Assembly (NCBI GenBank): GCA_937867175.1 | Contig: CALMKG010000377.1 | Coordinates: 1 to 33,660, forward strand | DNA: 33,660 nucleotides | Direction: 5' to 3' | From: an uncultured Propionibacterium sp. | GTDB lineage: Bacteria > Actinomycetota > Actinomycetes > Propionibacteriales > Propionibacteriaceae | Part shown: piece by piece, positions 1-8,618 of the stretch | Layout: each line of letters opens with the position of its first letter | Position numbering within the stretch: position 1 is the stretch's first letter | The notes under the pieces: model-generated | Told to the model about the DNA's origin: nothing | Database searches by the model: none | What the model saw: only the letters and a program-made list of their open reading frames with translations | Translations under genes and position numbers: made by a program

Positions 1-431
1 TCAGCCAGCAGGATCTGACCGAGCTGATCTTCGCCAAGGCGCAGCAGAATGGTTCTTCGCCCGATCAGGAACTGCAGCACATGATGGAGCACGACCACGC
101 CGCGGAGTGGATGGGCGAGGTGCGCCGCGGCAAGGCGTTGGGTGAGCTGGTGGCAGCCGTCAAGCTCACCGACACCGAAGGCACGATCATCGACTTGAGC
201 CGTCTGCAATCAGACGGCACGCTCGCTGACGAGTTGGATGATCTGGAGCTCGCCGACGAGTTGGACGATCTGGAGCTCGCCGACGAGGAGCCTGTCGCCC
301 AAGAGGCCCCCGCAGCTGAGGAGCCCAAGGCAAAGGGCATCAAGGCGAAGAAAGCGGAGACATCCGCTGTCGCCGAGGAGGACGAGGCGAAGCCCGCCCC
401 CAAGAAGCGCACTGCGAAGTCGGAAGACTGA
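1..431 (+). CDS. tig: Trigger factor, C-terminal part (5' truncated by window edge)
   Basis: The open frame runs in from the left edge (frame 3) and ends at TGA 429-431, giving the last ~142 residues. The part before the tail (QQDLTELIFAKAQ, then a helix with QELQHMMEHDHAAEWM, then RRGKALGELVAAVKLTD) matches the C-terminal helical chaperone domain of ribosome-associated trigger factor, which shields nascent chains and has peptidyl-prolyl isomerase activity in a domain not seen here. The end is a long, low-complexity tail, first acidic (Glu/Asp/Leu) and then Ala/Lys-rich, as is common in actinobacterial trigger factors. It contains a duplicated nine-residue unit, DELDDLELA. Position directly upstream of clpP1-clpP2-clpX supports the call, because tig-clpP-clpX is a classic neighbourhood. 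The tail probably contributes little to folding; that is inference. Confidence 0.9.
   Translation, partial: SQQDLTELIFAKAQQNGSSPDQELQHMMEHDHAAEWMGEVRRGKALGELVAAVKLTDTEGTIIDLSRLQSDGTLADELDDLELADELDDLELADEEPVAQEAPAAEEPKAKGIKAKKAETSAVAEEDEAKPAPKKRTAKSED
228..281 (+). repeat. 27-bp in-frame tandem duplication in the tig tail
   Basis: Two copies of a 27-bp unit (228-254 and 255-281) differ at one position (ggatga versus ggacga) and encode DELDDLELA twice, followed by the start of a third copy (DEE). The near identity at DNA level suggests a recent slippage or unequal-crossover duplication that keeps the reading frame. Confidence 0.9.
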
Positions 432-437
432 CCTCAC

Positions 438-477
438 GCCGCTGGCCCTTCGTTGGTTGCGTCGAAGGGCCAGCGGC
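438..477 (+). terminator. Strong hairpin after tig
   Basis: A perfect 15-bp stem (438-452 with 463-477) closes a 10-nt loop seven bases after the tig stop. There is no T-run downstream, which is usual for high-GC actinobacterial intrinsic terminators. It separates tig from the permease gene, which has its own -10-like box just downstream. Confidence 0.75.
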
Positions 478-483
478 GCGAAT

Positions 484-489
484 TAGGCT
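484..489 (+). promoter_or_regulatory. -10 box (TAGGCT) for the AI-2E-family gene
   Basis: TAGGCT fits the TAnnnT consensus used by actinobacterial housekeeping sigma factors and lies 30 nt before the start codon, leaving a short leader with a GGAGGT ribosome site. The -35 region would overlap the preceding terminator stem and is not recognisable. Confidence 0.4.
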
Positions 490-519
490 CGCAGCCAACC
501 CAGCGATTCGGAGGTAACC

Positions 520-1605
520 ATGACGTCCGGCCAAGAAGGTGCCGCTACCCTGCCAAGGTTCAACATCGTGGTTGTCGGCCTTGCGGCAGCACTGATCAGC
601 CTGCTGCTGCTGCGAGAGTTCGCAGGCATCATCGGGCCGCTGTTCCTGGCGCTCAACCTGATGATCACCGGCTATCCGGTGCACACGTGGTTGGTTCGCA
701 AGGGCACCCCGTCTTGGCTCAGCGCCACCGTGGTCTCGCTCACGGTCTTCGCGGTGCTGGTGGCAATCGTGGTCGGCCTGATCTGGTCGGTCAGCGAGAT
801 GGTCGGCCTGCTGCCGCAGTACTCCGAACAGTTCACAGCGCTCTATCAGCAGGTGGTCGACCTTGCCCTGAGTTGGGGGTTCGAACCAGCCGCCATCACC
901 AACATCTTCAGCTCCCTCGATCCCACCCGCGTGCTCAGTGCCGCAACCTCGGTGCTGTCCGGAGCGTCCGGGACTGTGGGCATCATCGGGATCGTCGTGG
1001 CCGCAATCGTCTTCTTGGCGATGGACACTCCAGGTATGGAGCGCCGGATCGGGATGATCTCGCTCACCCGTTCCCGGATCGCAGTCGCCATGGGCAGCTT
1101 CGCGACGGGCGTGCGGCGCTACTGGCTGGTCACCACCATCTTCGGTCTGATCGTCGCCGGACTGGACGGCATTGCACTGGCGTTCATGGGTGTCCCGCTC
1201 GTGCTGGTCTGGGCGCTGTTCAGCTTCCTGACCAACTACATCCCTAACATCGGGTTCGTGATCGGTCTCATCCCCCCGGCCGTGGTGGCGCTGTTCGCGA
1301 ACGGCTGGCAGTCCGCCCTGCTGGTCGTCGTGGTGTACTCGGTGCTGAACTTCGTCGTCCAGTCGATCATCCAGCCACGGTTCACCGGCGAATCAGTTGG
1401 CGTGACGCCCACCACCTCCTTTGTGTCGCTGCTGCTGTGGAGCGCGGTGCTGGGTGGGATGGGCACCCTGCTGGCGTTGCCGCTGACACTGCTGGTCAAG
1501 TCGTTGGTCATCGATAGTGATCCAAACGCCAGATGGGTGAATGCACTGATAGCGGTTGACCCCAAAGACGCCGAGGCGGAACCGGGTGACCGGTCCTTGG
1601 GCTGA
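520..1605 (+). CDS. AI-2E family (PF01594-type) membrane transporter
   Basis: The 361-residue protein is mostly hydrophobic, with about seven or eight membrane segments and a soluble, amphipathic stretch at roughly residues 90-130 after the first helices. The C-terminal half carries family signatures: NYIPNIGFVIGLIPP near residue 240 and QPRFTGESVGVTPTTSF near residue 288, followed by the glycine-rich GGMGTLLALPLT. The family includes E. coli TqsA/YdiK (linked to autoinducer-2 export) and Na+/H+ antiporters, so the substrate here cannot be named. The ATG is chosen because GGAGGT (510-515) sits four bases upstream. It stands alone between the tig hairpin and the clp operon. The charged C-terminal tail (DAEAEPGD) is probably cytoplasmic. 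Confidence 0.85.
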   Translation: MTSGQEGAATLPRFNIVVVGLAAALISLLLLREFAGIIGPLFLALNLMITGYPVHTWLVRKGTPSWLSATVVSLTVFAVLVAIVVGLIWSVSEMVGLLPQYSEQFTALYQQVVDLALSWGFEPAAITNIFSSLDPTRVLSAATSVLSGASGTVGIIGIVVAAIVFLAMDTPGMERRIGMISLTRSRIAVAMGSFATGVRRYWLVTTIFGLIVAGLDGIALAFMGVPLVLVWALFSFLTNYIPNIGFVIGLIPPAVVALFANGWQSALLVVVVYSVLNFVVQSIIQPRFTGESVGVTPTTSFVSLLLWSAVLGGMGTLLALPLTLLVKSLVIDSDPNARWVNALIAVDPKDAEAEPGDRSLG

Positions 1606-1699
1606 CGCGGCGCACCGAACGAAGTAGCCGCCATGGCCCTGCGCTCGGCAATCAAGGCAGACGTTTTCATCCGCGCCCCGCATACCGCCATCCCGCCGA

Positions 1700-1713
1700 C
1701 GCCGCCAGCGAAC
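1700..1713. promoter_or_regulatory. Candidate ClgR operator upstream of clpP1
   Basis: The sequence ACGC-CGCCA-GCGAAC (1699-1713) has the CGC-N5-GCG core with flanking A and AAC that is described for ClgR, the activator of clpP1P2 in Corynebacterium, Mycobacterium and Streptomyces. It matches the published core except at one central position. It lies about 50 bp before the clpP1 -10 box, a plausible place for an activator. No clgR gene is visible in this window. Confidence 0.4.
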
Positions 1714-1751
1714 ACCCTTCGGATCCGCTCCGTTTTGTCAGTGGTCCGTTG

Positions 1752-1757
1752 TAGGTT
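1752..1757 (+). promoter_or_regulatory. -10 box (TAGGTT) of the clpP1-clpP2 operon, leaderless
   Basis: TAGGTT ends six bases before the GTG at 1764, so transcription would start at or next to the start codon. No Shine-Dalgarno sequence is present between them. Confidence 0.5.
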
Positions 1758-1763
1758 CATGGT

Positions 1764-2387
1764 GTGATTCCAGACATGACAACCTTGCGTGCCGCGGCAG
1801 CCGGATCGTCGGGCAGCATGACAGACAACGTGTACCAGTCGTTGTTGGCCAACCGCATCATCTTCCTCGGCTCCGAGGTTCGCGACGAGAACGCCAACGC
1901 AATCTGCGCCCAGATGTTGCTGCTGAATGCCGAAGACCCGACGAAAGACATCTACCTCTACATCAACTCCCCGGGTGGCTCGGTCGACTCCGGCATGGCG
2001 ATCTACGACACCATGCAGTGGATCAGTAACGATGTCGCCACTGTGGCGATGGGTCTGGCCGCATCCATGGGGCAGTTCCTGCTGTGCGCGGGAGCCCCCG
2101 GCAAGCGTTATGCGTTGCCGCACGCCCGCATCCTGATGCATCAGCCGTCCGGCGGTCTGGGTGGCACCGCTTCCGACATCGCCATCCAGGCCGAGCAGTC
2201 GCTGCACCTCAAGCGGCAGATGGCCCAACTGATCGCCCAGCACACCGGACAGTCCTTGGAGCAGATCGAGCGCGACTCCGACCGTGACCGCTGGTTCACG
2301 GCGCACGAGGCGCAGTCCTACGGCTTCATTGACCACGTCTTCGAACGTGCCTCGCAGATCAAGACTCCCGACGCGCCGAACCAGTAA
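1764..2387 (+). CDS. clpP1: ATP-dependent Clp protease proteolytic subunit ClpP1
   Basis: The 207-residue protein is a full-length serine peptidase of the ClpP family. The catalytic triad is visible: Ser101 in GLAASMGQ, His126 in ILMHQPSGG and Asp175 in RDSDRDRW. The handle helix with [15 protein letters not shown] follows. Subunits form heptameric rings that degrade proteins unfolded by ClpX or ClpC. In actinobacteria two different ClpP rings usually stack into a mixed tetradecamer, which fits the second clpP gene eight bases downstream. The GTG at 1764 is preferred because a -10-like box sits six bases upstream (leaderless). An ATG at 1776 (MTTLRA) is an alternative. The first ~20 residues are probably removed by self-processing, as in other ClpPs. 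Confidence 0.95.
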   Translation: MIPDMTTLRAAAAGSSGSMTDNVYQSLLANRIIFLGSEVRDENANAICAQMLLLNAEDPTKDIYLYINSPGGSVDSGMAIYDTMQWISNDVATVAMGLAASMGQFLLCAGAPGKRYALPHARILMHQPSGGLGGTASDIAIQAEQSLHLKRQMAQLIAQHTGQSLEQIERDSDRDRWFTAHEAQSYGFIDHVFERASQIKTPDAPNQ

Positions 2388-2395
2388 GGACGACG

Positions 2396-3073
2396 ATGAT
2401 CCCGAATCCGATTCCCGGCACCAACCTTCCGCGCCTGCCTTACGCCGGCAGCGGCTTCGAACCGCGGATGGACTACATCATTCCGCAGTGGGAAGAGCGC
2501 ACCAGCTATGGCGTGCGCCGGGTCGACCCGTACACGAAGTTGTTCGAGGAGCGCATCATCTTCCTCGGCACGCCGATCAGTGACGAGATTGCCAATGCAG
2601 TGATGAGTCAACTGCTCGTCCTGCAATCGATGGACACCGAGCGTCCGGTGTCGATCTACCTGAACTCGCCGGGCGGCTCGTTCACCGCGCTGACCGCGAT
2701 CTACGACACGATGCGCTACATCAAGCCTGATGTGCAGACGATCTGCCTGGGGCAGGCCGCCTCCGCTGCGGCGGTCATCCTTGCTGCAGGGACGAAGGGC
2801 AAGCGTCTTGCACTGCCCAACTCCCGCATTCTGATCCACCAGCCGTCGATGTCGGGCGACGGGTCCTACGGGCAGTCGTCCGACCTTGAGATCCAGGCGC
2901 GTGAGATCATGCGTATTCGCACCCTGATGGAGCAGATGCTGGCCGAGAACACCGGTCAGCCCGTTGACAAGATCAGCCGCGATGTGGAACGCGACAAGTT
3001 CCTCACCGCCCAAGAGGCCGTCGAGTACGGCATCATCGACGACATCTTGACTTCACTGTCAGATACTCGTTAG
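2396..3073 (+). CDS. clpP2: ATP-dependent Clp protease proteolytic subunit ClpP2
   Basis: This 225-residue second ClpP carries its own triad: Ser123 (GQAASAAAV), His148 ([10 protein letters not shown]) and Asp200 (RDVERDKF). The two paralogues differ in the loop after the catalytic His: ClpP2 has [13 protein letters not shown] where ClpP1 has the shorter [10 protein letters not shown]. The ATG follows the clpP1 stop by eight bases with AAGGA overlapping the TAA, so translation is probably coupled. The N-terminal ~25 residues, rich in Pro, look like a removable propeptide. Function follows from the family: it is the second ring of the mixed ClpP1P2 peptidase and the usual docking side for the ATPase partner, which is encoded next. 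Confidence 0.95.
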   Translation: MIPNPIPGTNLPRLPYAGSGFEPRMDYIIPQWEERTSYGVRRVDPYTKLFEERIIFLGTPISDEIANAVMSQLLVLQSMDTERPVSIYLNSPGGSFTALTAIYDTMRYIKPDVQTICLGQAASAAAVILAAGTKGKRLALPNSRILIHQPSMSGDGSYGQSSDLEIQAREIMRIRTLMEQMLAENTGQPVDKISRDVERDKFLTAQEAVEYGIIDDILTSLSDTR

Positions 3074-3120
3074 TACCGAAACCCGCTATGGATCTCGGCC
3101 CTGGCGTCCAATTGGGGCGC

Positions 3121-3126
3121 TAGGGT
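3121..3126 (+). promoter_or_regulatory. -10 box (TAGGGT) for clpX
   Basis: TAGGGT lies 35 bases before the clpX ATG in an 88-bp gap after clpP2. It would give a leader of about 28 nt that contains the AAGGAGG ribosome site. No clear -35 is seen, so read-through from clpP2 is also possible. Confidence 0.35.
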
Positions 3127-3161
3127 TGCAGACCCGGAGACTACCTCGACAAGGAGGGGCC

Positions 3162-4439
3162 ATGGCTCGCATCGGTGAGAGCGGAGACCTTTTCAAGTGC
3201 TCCTTCTGCGGCAAGAGCCAGAAGCAGGTCAAGAAGCTGATTGCTGGTCCTGGCGTCTACATCTGTGACGAATGCATCGACCTATGCAACGAGATCATCG
3301 AAGAGGAGTTCAGCGACGACACTCCGGCACAGACCGGCGCCGATCTGCCCCGGCCAGCAGAGATCCGGGCCTTCCTCGACGAGTACATCATCGGGCAAGA
3401 CTCGGCGAAGAAGACTCTGTCAGTCGCCGTCTACAACCACTACAAGCGCATTCAGGCCCAGTTGGCCAGCGGACGCCAGCGCGACGACGATGTCGAGTTG
3501 GCCAAGTCGAACATCCTGCTGATCGGGCCCACCGGATGCGGCAAGACCTACCTGGCCCAGACTCTGGCGCGCATGCTCAACGTCCCGTTCGCAATGGCGG
3601 ACGCCACGGCGCTGACCGAAGCCGGCTACGTCGGTGAAGACGTCGAGAACATCCTTCTCAAGTTGATTCAGGCCGCAGACTTCGACATCAAGAAGGCCGA
3701 GACCGGCATCATCTACATCGATGAGATCGACAAGGTCGCCCGCAAGTCAGAGAACCCGTCGATCACCAGAGACGTGTCGGGTGAGGGTGTCCAGCAGGCG
3801 CTGCTGAAGATGCTCGAGGGTACGGTGGCGTCGGTGCCACCGCAAGGTGGCCGCAAACACCCGCATCAGGAGTTCATCCAGATCGACACCACCAATGTGC
3901 TGTTCATCGTCGGCGGCGCTTTCTCGGGTCTGGAGCACATCATCGACGCCCGGGTCGGCCAACGGCCACTCGGCTTCACTGCCAGCCTTGAACAGCGTGT
4001 TCCCCGCGATGACGACCCGTTCGCCGGGGTGCGTCCGGAAGACCTCCAAAAGTACGGCTTGATCCCGGAGTTCATCGGACGCCTACCGATGATCGCCACG
4101 GTGCCAAAGCTCGACGAACACGCCCTGGAACGAATCTTGATCGAACCGCGCAACGCGCTGGTCAAGCAGTTCCGCAAGCTTTTCGAGTTGGATCGGGTGC
4201 AGCTCGAATTCACTGACGGCGCGGTGCGGGCGATCGCCGGAAAGGCGCTGGAGCGCGGCATCGGTGCCCGTGGCCTGCGGGCGATCCTCGAGGAGTTGCT
4301 GCTCGACGTGATGTACGAGGTCCCCGGCATGCCAGAGGTCGGACAGGTGGTGGTGACTGAGCAGGCAGTGCGAGGCGAGGTCGGGCCCGAGTTGCTCACG
4401 CGTCAGCAGCTCGCGGAGCGCACCGAACTGTCGGCATGA
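3162..4439 (+). CDS. clpX: ATP-dependent Clp protease ATP-binding subunit ClpX
   Basis: This is a 425-residue AAA+ unfoldase that delivers substrates to ClpP. The N-terminal zinc-binding domain has Cys13, Cys16, Cys35 and Cys38 (CSFC and CDEC). The AAA+ core has Walker A GPTGCGKT (122-129), Walker B with IIYIDEID (183-190) and the pore-loop motif GYVGED (155-160). The ClpP-docking IGF loop appears as LGF near residue 272. The ATG is supported by AAGGAGG (3151-3157) four bases upstream. Gene order clpP1-clpP2-clpX is standard. A short hairpin follows the stop codon. Confidence 0.97.
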   Translation: MARIGESGDLFKCSFCGKSQKQVKKLIAGPGVYICDECIDLCNEIIEEEFSDDTPAQTGADLPRPAEIRAFLDEYIIGQDSAKKTLSVAVYNHYKRIQAQLASGRQRDDDVELAKSNILLIGPTGCGKTYLAQTLARMLNVPFAMADATALTEAGYVGEDVENILLKLIQAADFDIKKAETGIIYIDEIDKVARKSENPSITRDVSGEGVQQALLKMLEGTVASVPPQGGRKHPHQEFIQIDTTNVLFIVGGAFSGLEHIIDARVGQRPLGFTASLEQRVPRDDDPFAGVRPEDLQKYGLIPEFIGRLPMIATVPKLDEHALERILIEPRNALVKQFRKLFELDRVQLEFTDGAVRAIAGKALERGIGARGLRAILEELLLDVMYEVPGMPEVGQVVVTEQAVRGEVGPELLTRQQLAERTELSA

Positions 4440-4442
4440 ACC

Positions 4443-4465
4443 GCCGCGGAATGATCATCCGCGGC
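4443..4465 (+). terminator. Hairpin after clpX
   Basis: A perfect 8-bp stem (4443-4450 with 4458-4465) around a 7-nt loop begins three bases after the clpX stop. No T-run follows. The thrC -10 box comes 17 bases later, so the hairpin separates two transcription units. Confidence 0.6.
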
Positions 4466-4482
4466 TCCGCCGGGCCACCCGC

Positions 4483-4488
4483 TAGGCT
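4483..4488 (+). promoter_or_regulatory. -10 box (TAGGCT) of thrC, leaderless
   Basis: TAGGCT ends six bases before the GTG start of thrC and no ribosome site lies between them, so the transcript would begin at or near the start codon. Confidence 0.55.
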
Positions 4489-4494
4489 ACTCGG

Positions 4495-5949
4495 GTGAGA
4501 TACATCTCGACCCGAGGGGTGCCCGGCGCACCATCGGCGAGCTTCAGCGACATCCTGCTCGAGGGTTTGGCGGCCGACGGTGGGCTCTACGTACCTGCCG
4601 AGTATCCGCAGCTGACCGACCGAACCCTTGAACAGTGGCGCAGTGTGCTGGCCACCGAGGGTTACGCGGCGCTGGCCCATCGCGTTCTCAGCCTGTTCAT
4701 CGACGACATCCCGTCCGACGATCTGTTGGCCATCTGCCAACGTGCCTACACCGCCGAGAAGTTCGGCAAACCCAGCATCGTCCCGGTTGACCGGATCGGT
4801 GACGGGCCGCTGTGGATCGGTCACTTGTCGAACGGCCCCACCGCTGCGTTCAAGGACATGGCGATGCAACTGCTCGGCGAACTGTTCGAGTACGAACTCA
4901 CCCGGCGCGACCAGCAGCTGACAATTCTCGGCGCCACCAGCGGAGACACCGGCTCGTCGGCCGAGTATGCGATGCGGGGCCGCGATCGTTTGACCGTCTA
5001 CATGCTGACCCCCGCTGGCCGGATGACCCCGTTCCAGCAGGCCCAGATGTTCAGCCTGCCCGACCAGAACATCCATAACATCGCCGTCGATGGCGTCTTC
5101 GACGACTGCCAAGACATCGTCAAGGCCGTCAACGCGGATGCCGAGTTCAAGGCGGCCCATCGCATCGGGGCGGTCAACTCGATCAACTGGGCGAGGTTGG
5201 CGGCCCAGGTCGTCTACTACGTGGCGTTGTGGCTGCGGGTCACCACGCGCAATGATCAGCGGGTCAGCTTTGCCGTGCCCACCGGTAACTTCGGCAACAT
5301 CTGCGCCGGCCACGTGGCGCGCGAGATGGGGTTGCCCATCGACGCATTGGTGCTGGCCACCAACGAGAACAACGTCTTGCACGAGTTCTTCCAGACCGGG
5401 GTCTACCGGGTACGCAGCAGCGACGAAGTGGCTGCCACCAGCAGCCCGTCGATGGACATCAGCAAGGCGTCCAATTTCGAGCGGTTCGTCTTCGACCTGC
5501 TCGGCCGTGACGGTGCCCGCGTCGCTGCGCTCTTCGGCGACCGGTTGGCAGGTGAGGGGCAGTTCGACCTGTCGAGGACGCCGGAGTTTGCGCGGCTGTC
5601 CGACCGGTACGGTTTTGTGAGTGGCAGCTCCAGCCATGCCGACCGGATCCAGACCATCCGCGGCCTGTGGGAGAACAACGGTGTGCTGATCGATCCGCAC
5701 ACTGCTGACGGCGTGCATGTCGCCCACCAGTGGCTGGGCCGGGTCACCGCCCCCATCGTGGTGCTCGAGACTGCGCTGCCGGTCAAGTTCACCGAGACGA
5801 TCGTCGAGGCGGTGGGCATCGTTCCGGAGCGTCCCGCGCGGTTTGTCGGCATCGAGGACGCACCGCGCCGAGTCATCGATCTGCCCAACGACCCGGACGC
5901 GATCAAGCGTTACATCGCCGAGACCGAAGGCGCCCCGCGCAACGCGTGA
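4495..5949 (+). CDS. thrC: Threonine synthase
   Basis: The 484-residue enzyme is a PLP-dependent threonine synthase that converts O-phosphohomoserine to threonine. The N-terminus MRYISTRG and the long N-terminal domain before the PLP site are typical of the E. coli/yeast-like class, not the shorter plant-like class. The PLP Lys is expected at Lys120 in LSNGPTAAFKDMAMQ. The phosphate-binding ATSGDTGSSA (about 146-155) and FAVPTGNFGN motifs are present. GTG is chosen as start because a -10-like TAGGCT ends six bases upstream and conserved residues begin at once. No other threonine-pathway gene (hom, thrB) is nearby. The gene converges on valS, with a shared hairpin between them. Confidence 0.95.
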   Translation: MRYISTRGVPGAPSASFSDILLEGLAADGGLYVPAEYPQLTDRTLEQWRSVLATEGYAALAHRVLSLFIDDIPSDDLLAICQRAYTAEKFGKPSIVPVDRIGDGPLWIGHLSNGPTAAFKDMAMQLLGELFEYELTRRDQQLTILGATSGDTGSSAEYAMRGRDRLTVYMLTPAGRMTPFQQAQMFSLPDQNIHNIAVDGVFDDCQDIVKAVNADAEFKAAHRIGAVNSINWARLAAQVVYYVALWLRVTTRNDQRVSFAVPTGNFGNICAGHVAREMGLPIDALVLATNENNVLHEFFQTGVYRVRSSDEVAATSSPSMDISKASNFERFVFDLLGRDGARVAALFGDRLAGEGQFDLSRTPEFARLSDRYGFVSGSSSHADRIQTIRGLWENNGVLIDPHTADGVHVAHQWLGRVTAPIVVLETALPVKFTETIVEAVGIVPERPARFVGIEDAPRRVIDLPNDPDAIKRYIAETEGAPRNA

Positions 5950-5957
5950 ACCCAGGT

Positions 5958-5985
5958 GCTCGGCCCGGACGAATCCGAGCCGAGC
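5958..5985. terminator. Bidirectional hairpin between thrC and valS
   Basis: A 7-bp outer stem (5958-5964 with 5979-5985), one C/A mismatch, a 4-bp inner stem (5966-5969 with 5974-5977) and a CGAA tetraloop lie in the 54-bp gap between the converging stop codons. The symmetry lets it serve both strands. Confidence 0.65.
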
Positions 5986-6003
5986 CAAGGGTCACTAGGG
6001 GGT

Positions 6004-8589
6004 TCAGTTTTCGCTGGCGGCCAGCGTGACTTTGACGGCGATCTGGCCACCGTCGTCGGGCACATACTCCAGCTCACCAGTGATCCGGCCCACCGCGCGC
6101 AGGTCCCTGCTGATCGGCTGCAAGCGGTCGAGGGCGTCCTGCGGCCCATGCACCACTGCCTTCGCGACCTCGGACCGCATCTTCACCTGCGCCCGGGACT
6201 TCGCACCCCGGATGGCCATCAACACGGCGGCGATGTCATCGAGCAGGGCGGCGTCGCCGCCGGTGGGCAACTCCTCGGTGCTGGGCCAAGCAGCCCGGTG
6301 CACCGAACCCGGCTGCCACCAACTCCACACTTCTTCGGTGACGAAGGGCATGAACGGGGCGAACAGCCGCAACTGGACGCTCAACGCGAGCTGCAGGGCG
6401 GCCTTTGCCGACGCGGCCGCCGGATCATCTTCGGGACCGTAGGAGCGTTCCTTGACCAGCTCCAGGTAGTCATCGCAGAACGTCCAGAAGAACTTCTCCG
6501 CCACCTCGAGCGCATCGGTGTACTGGAACTCGTCCAACGAATGGGTTGCCCGCTCGACGATATTGCGCAGCGCCGCCAGCATCGCCAGGTCGTCGGGCTC
6601 GCTGATGGCATCCGGGCCGACGGGCAGGTGCTTGTCGAGCACGAACTTGGACGCGTTCAAGATCTTCATGGCGAGCCTGCGTCCGACCTTCATCTGGGTC
6701 TCGTCAAACGGTGAGTCCATGCCGGGACGCGCCATCGCGGCACGCCAACGCACTGCGTCCGCACCGAACTTGTCGAGGATCTCGGTCGGGACGACCACAT
6801 TGCCCTTCGACTTGCTCATCTTCTTGCGGTCGGGGTCGACCACGAAACCGGAGATCGTGGCGCGACGCCACGGCAACTCGTGCTCCTCGAGATGGCTGCG
6901 CACCACCCGGCTGAACAGCCAGGTGCGGATAATGTCGTGGGCCTGCGGTGCCATGTTCATCGGGAAGGTGAGCTGCCACAATTGCTCGTCGCGCTCCCAG
7001 CCGCAGGCGATTTGCGGGGTCAGGGAGCTGGTGGCCCAAGTGTCCATGACATCCGGGTCGCCGACGAAACCACCCGGCAGACCGCGCTGCGACTCCTCGA
7101 AACCCGGAGCCGGCTGAGATGCGGGGTCGACCGGCAGGGACGCCTCGTCTGCGGTGATCGGGTGGTCGTAGTCGGGCTCGCCATCGGCGTCCAACCGGTA
7201 CCAGACCGGGAACGGGACACCGAAGAAGCGTTGCCGGCTGATCAGCCAGTCACCGTTCAGACCACTGACCCAGTTGGCGTAGCGGTGTCGCATGTGCTCG
7301 GGCGTCCAGGCGAGTTCGTCGCCTCGGGCCAGCAACTCCGCGCGCAACTTCGGGTCACGGCCGCCGTTGGTGATGTACCACTGGCGCGTCGAGACGATCT
7401 CGAGCGGCTTGTCGCCGCGCTCGTAGAAGTTCGTCATGCGGGTGGTCGGCCTCGGTTCGCCGACCAACTCGCCTCGCTCCCGAAGCATTTCGACGGTGCC
7501 CTCGCGGGCCGAGAAGGTGGTCTTGCCGGCGATCCGCTCGAACGCGTCGGTGTTGGTGATCCAGTCGGGGGTTTCACGCAGCACCCGGCCGTCACGTCCA
7601 ATGATGGTGCGGGTCGGCAGCCCCAGCTCACGCCACCAGGTGACGTCGGTGAGGTCACCGAAGGTGCAGCACATTGCGATGCCGGACCCCTTGTCGGGCT
7701 CGGCGTCCGGATGCGCCAGCACGGGCACCTCGACCCCGTAGACCGGCGTGGTCACGGTGCTCCCGAACAGCGGTTGATAACGCTCGTCGTCGGGATGGGC
7801 GACCAATGCGCAGCAGGCCGCCAGCAGTTCGGGACGAGTGGTCTCGATCAGCACGTCGGTGCCGTCTGAGCGGTGGAAGTTGATTGAGTGGTAGAAGCCT
7901 GGGTACTCCCGGGCCTCCAGTTCGGCCTGGGCGACCGCTGTCTGGAAGGTCACATCCCACATCGTCGGTGCCAGCGAGAGGTAGGCCTCGCCACGGGAGC
8001 GGTTGCGAAGGAAGGCCAACTGGGCGACCATCTGCGCCTCCGGCGAGATAGTGGTGTACAGCAGATCCCAGTCGACCGACAGACCCACCCGACGCCACAG
8101 GTCTTCGAAGGCTTGCTCGTCGACGCCGGTCAGCTCATGGCATAGCTCGACGAAGTTGCGGCGGCTGATCGGCACTGGCCGCTTCGGGTCCGGATTCGAA
8201 GGCGGGGTGAAGTCGGGGTCGTAGGGCAGCGACGGTTCGCAGCGTACTCCGTAGTGGTTCTGGACGCGCCGCTCGGTCGGCAGGCCGTTGTCGTCCCAGC
8301 CCAGCGGGTAGAAGACCTGCTTGCCGCACATCCGCTGGTAGCGCGCCACCAGGTCGGTGTGGGTGTAGCTGAAGACATGGCCCACGTGCAGCGACCCGGA
8401 CACGGTCGGTGGGGGAGTGTCGATGGAGAAGACCTGATCACGCGAAGCTGGACGCTGGAACGCGTAGGTACCGTTGTCCCGCCAGTCCTGGGACCATTTC
8501 GCCTCGAGGCCCTCCAGCACCGGCGAGTCCGGTACCTGCCAACCGGACGTGCTGGTGGCGGGCAAGGACTGGTCAGGTGCAGAAGTCAT
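6004..8589 (-). CDS. valS: Valine--tRNA ligase, archaeal-like type
   Basis: This 861-residue class I synthetase charges tRNA-Val. HIGH appears as HVGH (68-71) and KMSKS as KMSKS (590-594). The region after HIGH reads GWDDNGLPTERRVQ, and the editing domain reads TTRPELLAACCALV. These are the forms seen in archaeal-type ValRS. The common bacterial enzyme has GTDHAGIATQ and TTRPETMLGD at these places. The C-terminus ends at LEYVPDDGGQIAVKVTLA without the long coiled-coil arm of the usual bacterial enzyme, which also fits the archaeal-like type. The ATG at 8589 is preferred because TAGGAT ends seven bases upstream (leaderless); an ATG nine bases earlier overlaps that box. Confidence 0.93.
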   Translation of the reverse strand: MTSAPDQSLPATSTSGWQVPDSPVLEGLEAKWSQDWRDNGTYAFQRPASRDQVFSIDTPPPTVSGSLHVGHVFSYTHTDLVARYQRMCGKQVFYPLGWDDNGLPTERRVQNHYGVRCEPSLPYDPDFTPPSNPDPKRPVPISRRNFVELCHELTGVDEQAFEDLWRRVGLSVDWDLLYTTISPEAQMVAQLAFLRNRSRGEAYLSLAPTMWDVTFQTAVAQAELEAREYPGFYHSINFHRSDGTDVLIETTRPELLAACCALVAHPDDERYQPLFGSTVTTPVYGVEVPVLAHPDAEPDKGSGIAMCCTFGDLTDVTWWRELGLPTRTIIGRDGRVLRETPDWITNTDAFERIAGKTTFSAREGTVEMLRERGELVGEPRPTTRMTNFYERGDKPLEIVSTRQWYITNGGRDPKLRAELLARGDELAWTPEHMRHRYANWVSGLNGDWLISRQRFFGVPFPVWYRLDADGEPDYDHPITADEASLPVDPASQPAPGFEESQRGLPGGFVGDPDVMDTWATSSLTPQIACGWERDEQLWQLTFPMNMAPQAHDIIRTWLFSRVVRSHLEEHELPWRRATISGFVVDPDRKKMSKSKGNVVVPTEILDKFGADAVRWRAAMARPGMDSPFDETQMKVGRRLAMKILNASKFVLDKHLPVGPDAISEPDDLAMLAALRNIVERATHSLDEFQYTDALEVAEKFFWTFCDDYLELVKERSYGPEDDPAAASAKAALQLALSVQLRLFAPFMPFVTEEVWSWWQPGSVHRAAWPSTEELPTGGDAALLDDIAAVLMAIRGAKSRAQVKMRSEVAKAVVHGPQDALDRLQPISRDLRAVGRITGELEYVPDDGGQIAVKVTLAASEN

Positions 8590-8596
8590 GGGGTGC

Positions 8597-8602
8597 ATCC
8601 TA
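8597..8602 (-). promoter_or_regulatory. -10 box (TAGGAT, minus strand) of valS, leaderless
   Basis: On the minus strand TAGGAT is followed by seven bases and the valS ATG, with no ribosome site. The box lies in the 29-bp gap after the DsbA-like gene, so valS can be transcribed independently of the upstream redox genes. Confidence 0.55.
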
Positions 8603-8618
8603 GTGACTGGTTGAGTGC

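Noticed and set aside
4396-5988. Long open frame on the minus strand opposite thrC
   Set aside because: It lies fully antisense to a clear threonine synthase, matches no family and reflects codon bias in high-GC DNA.
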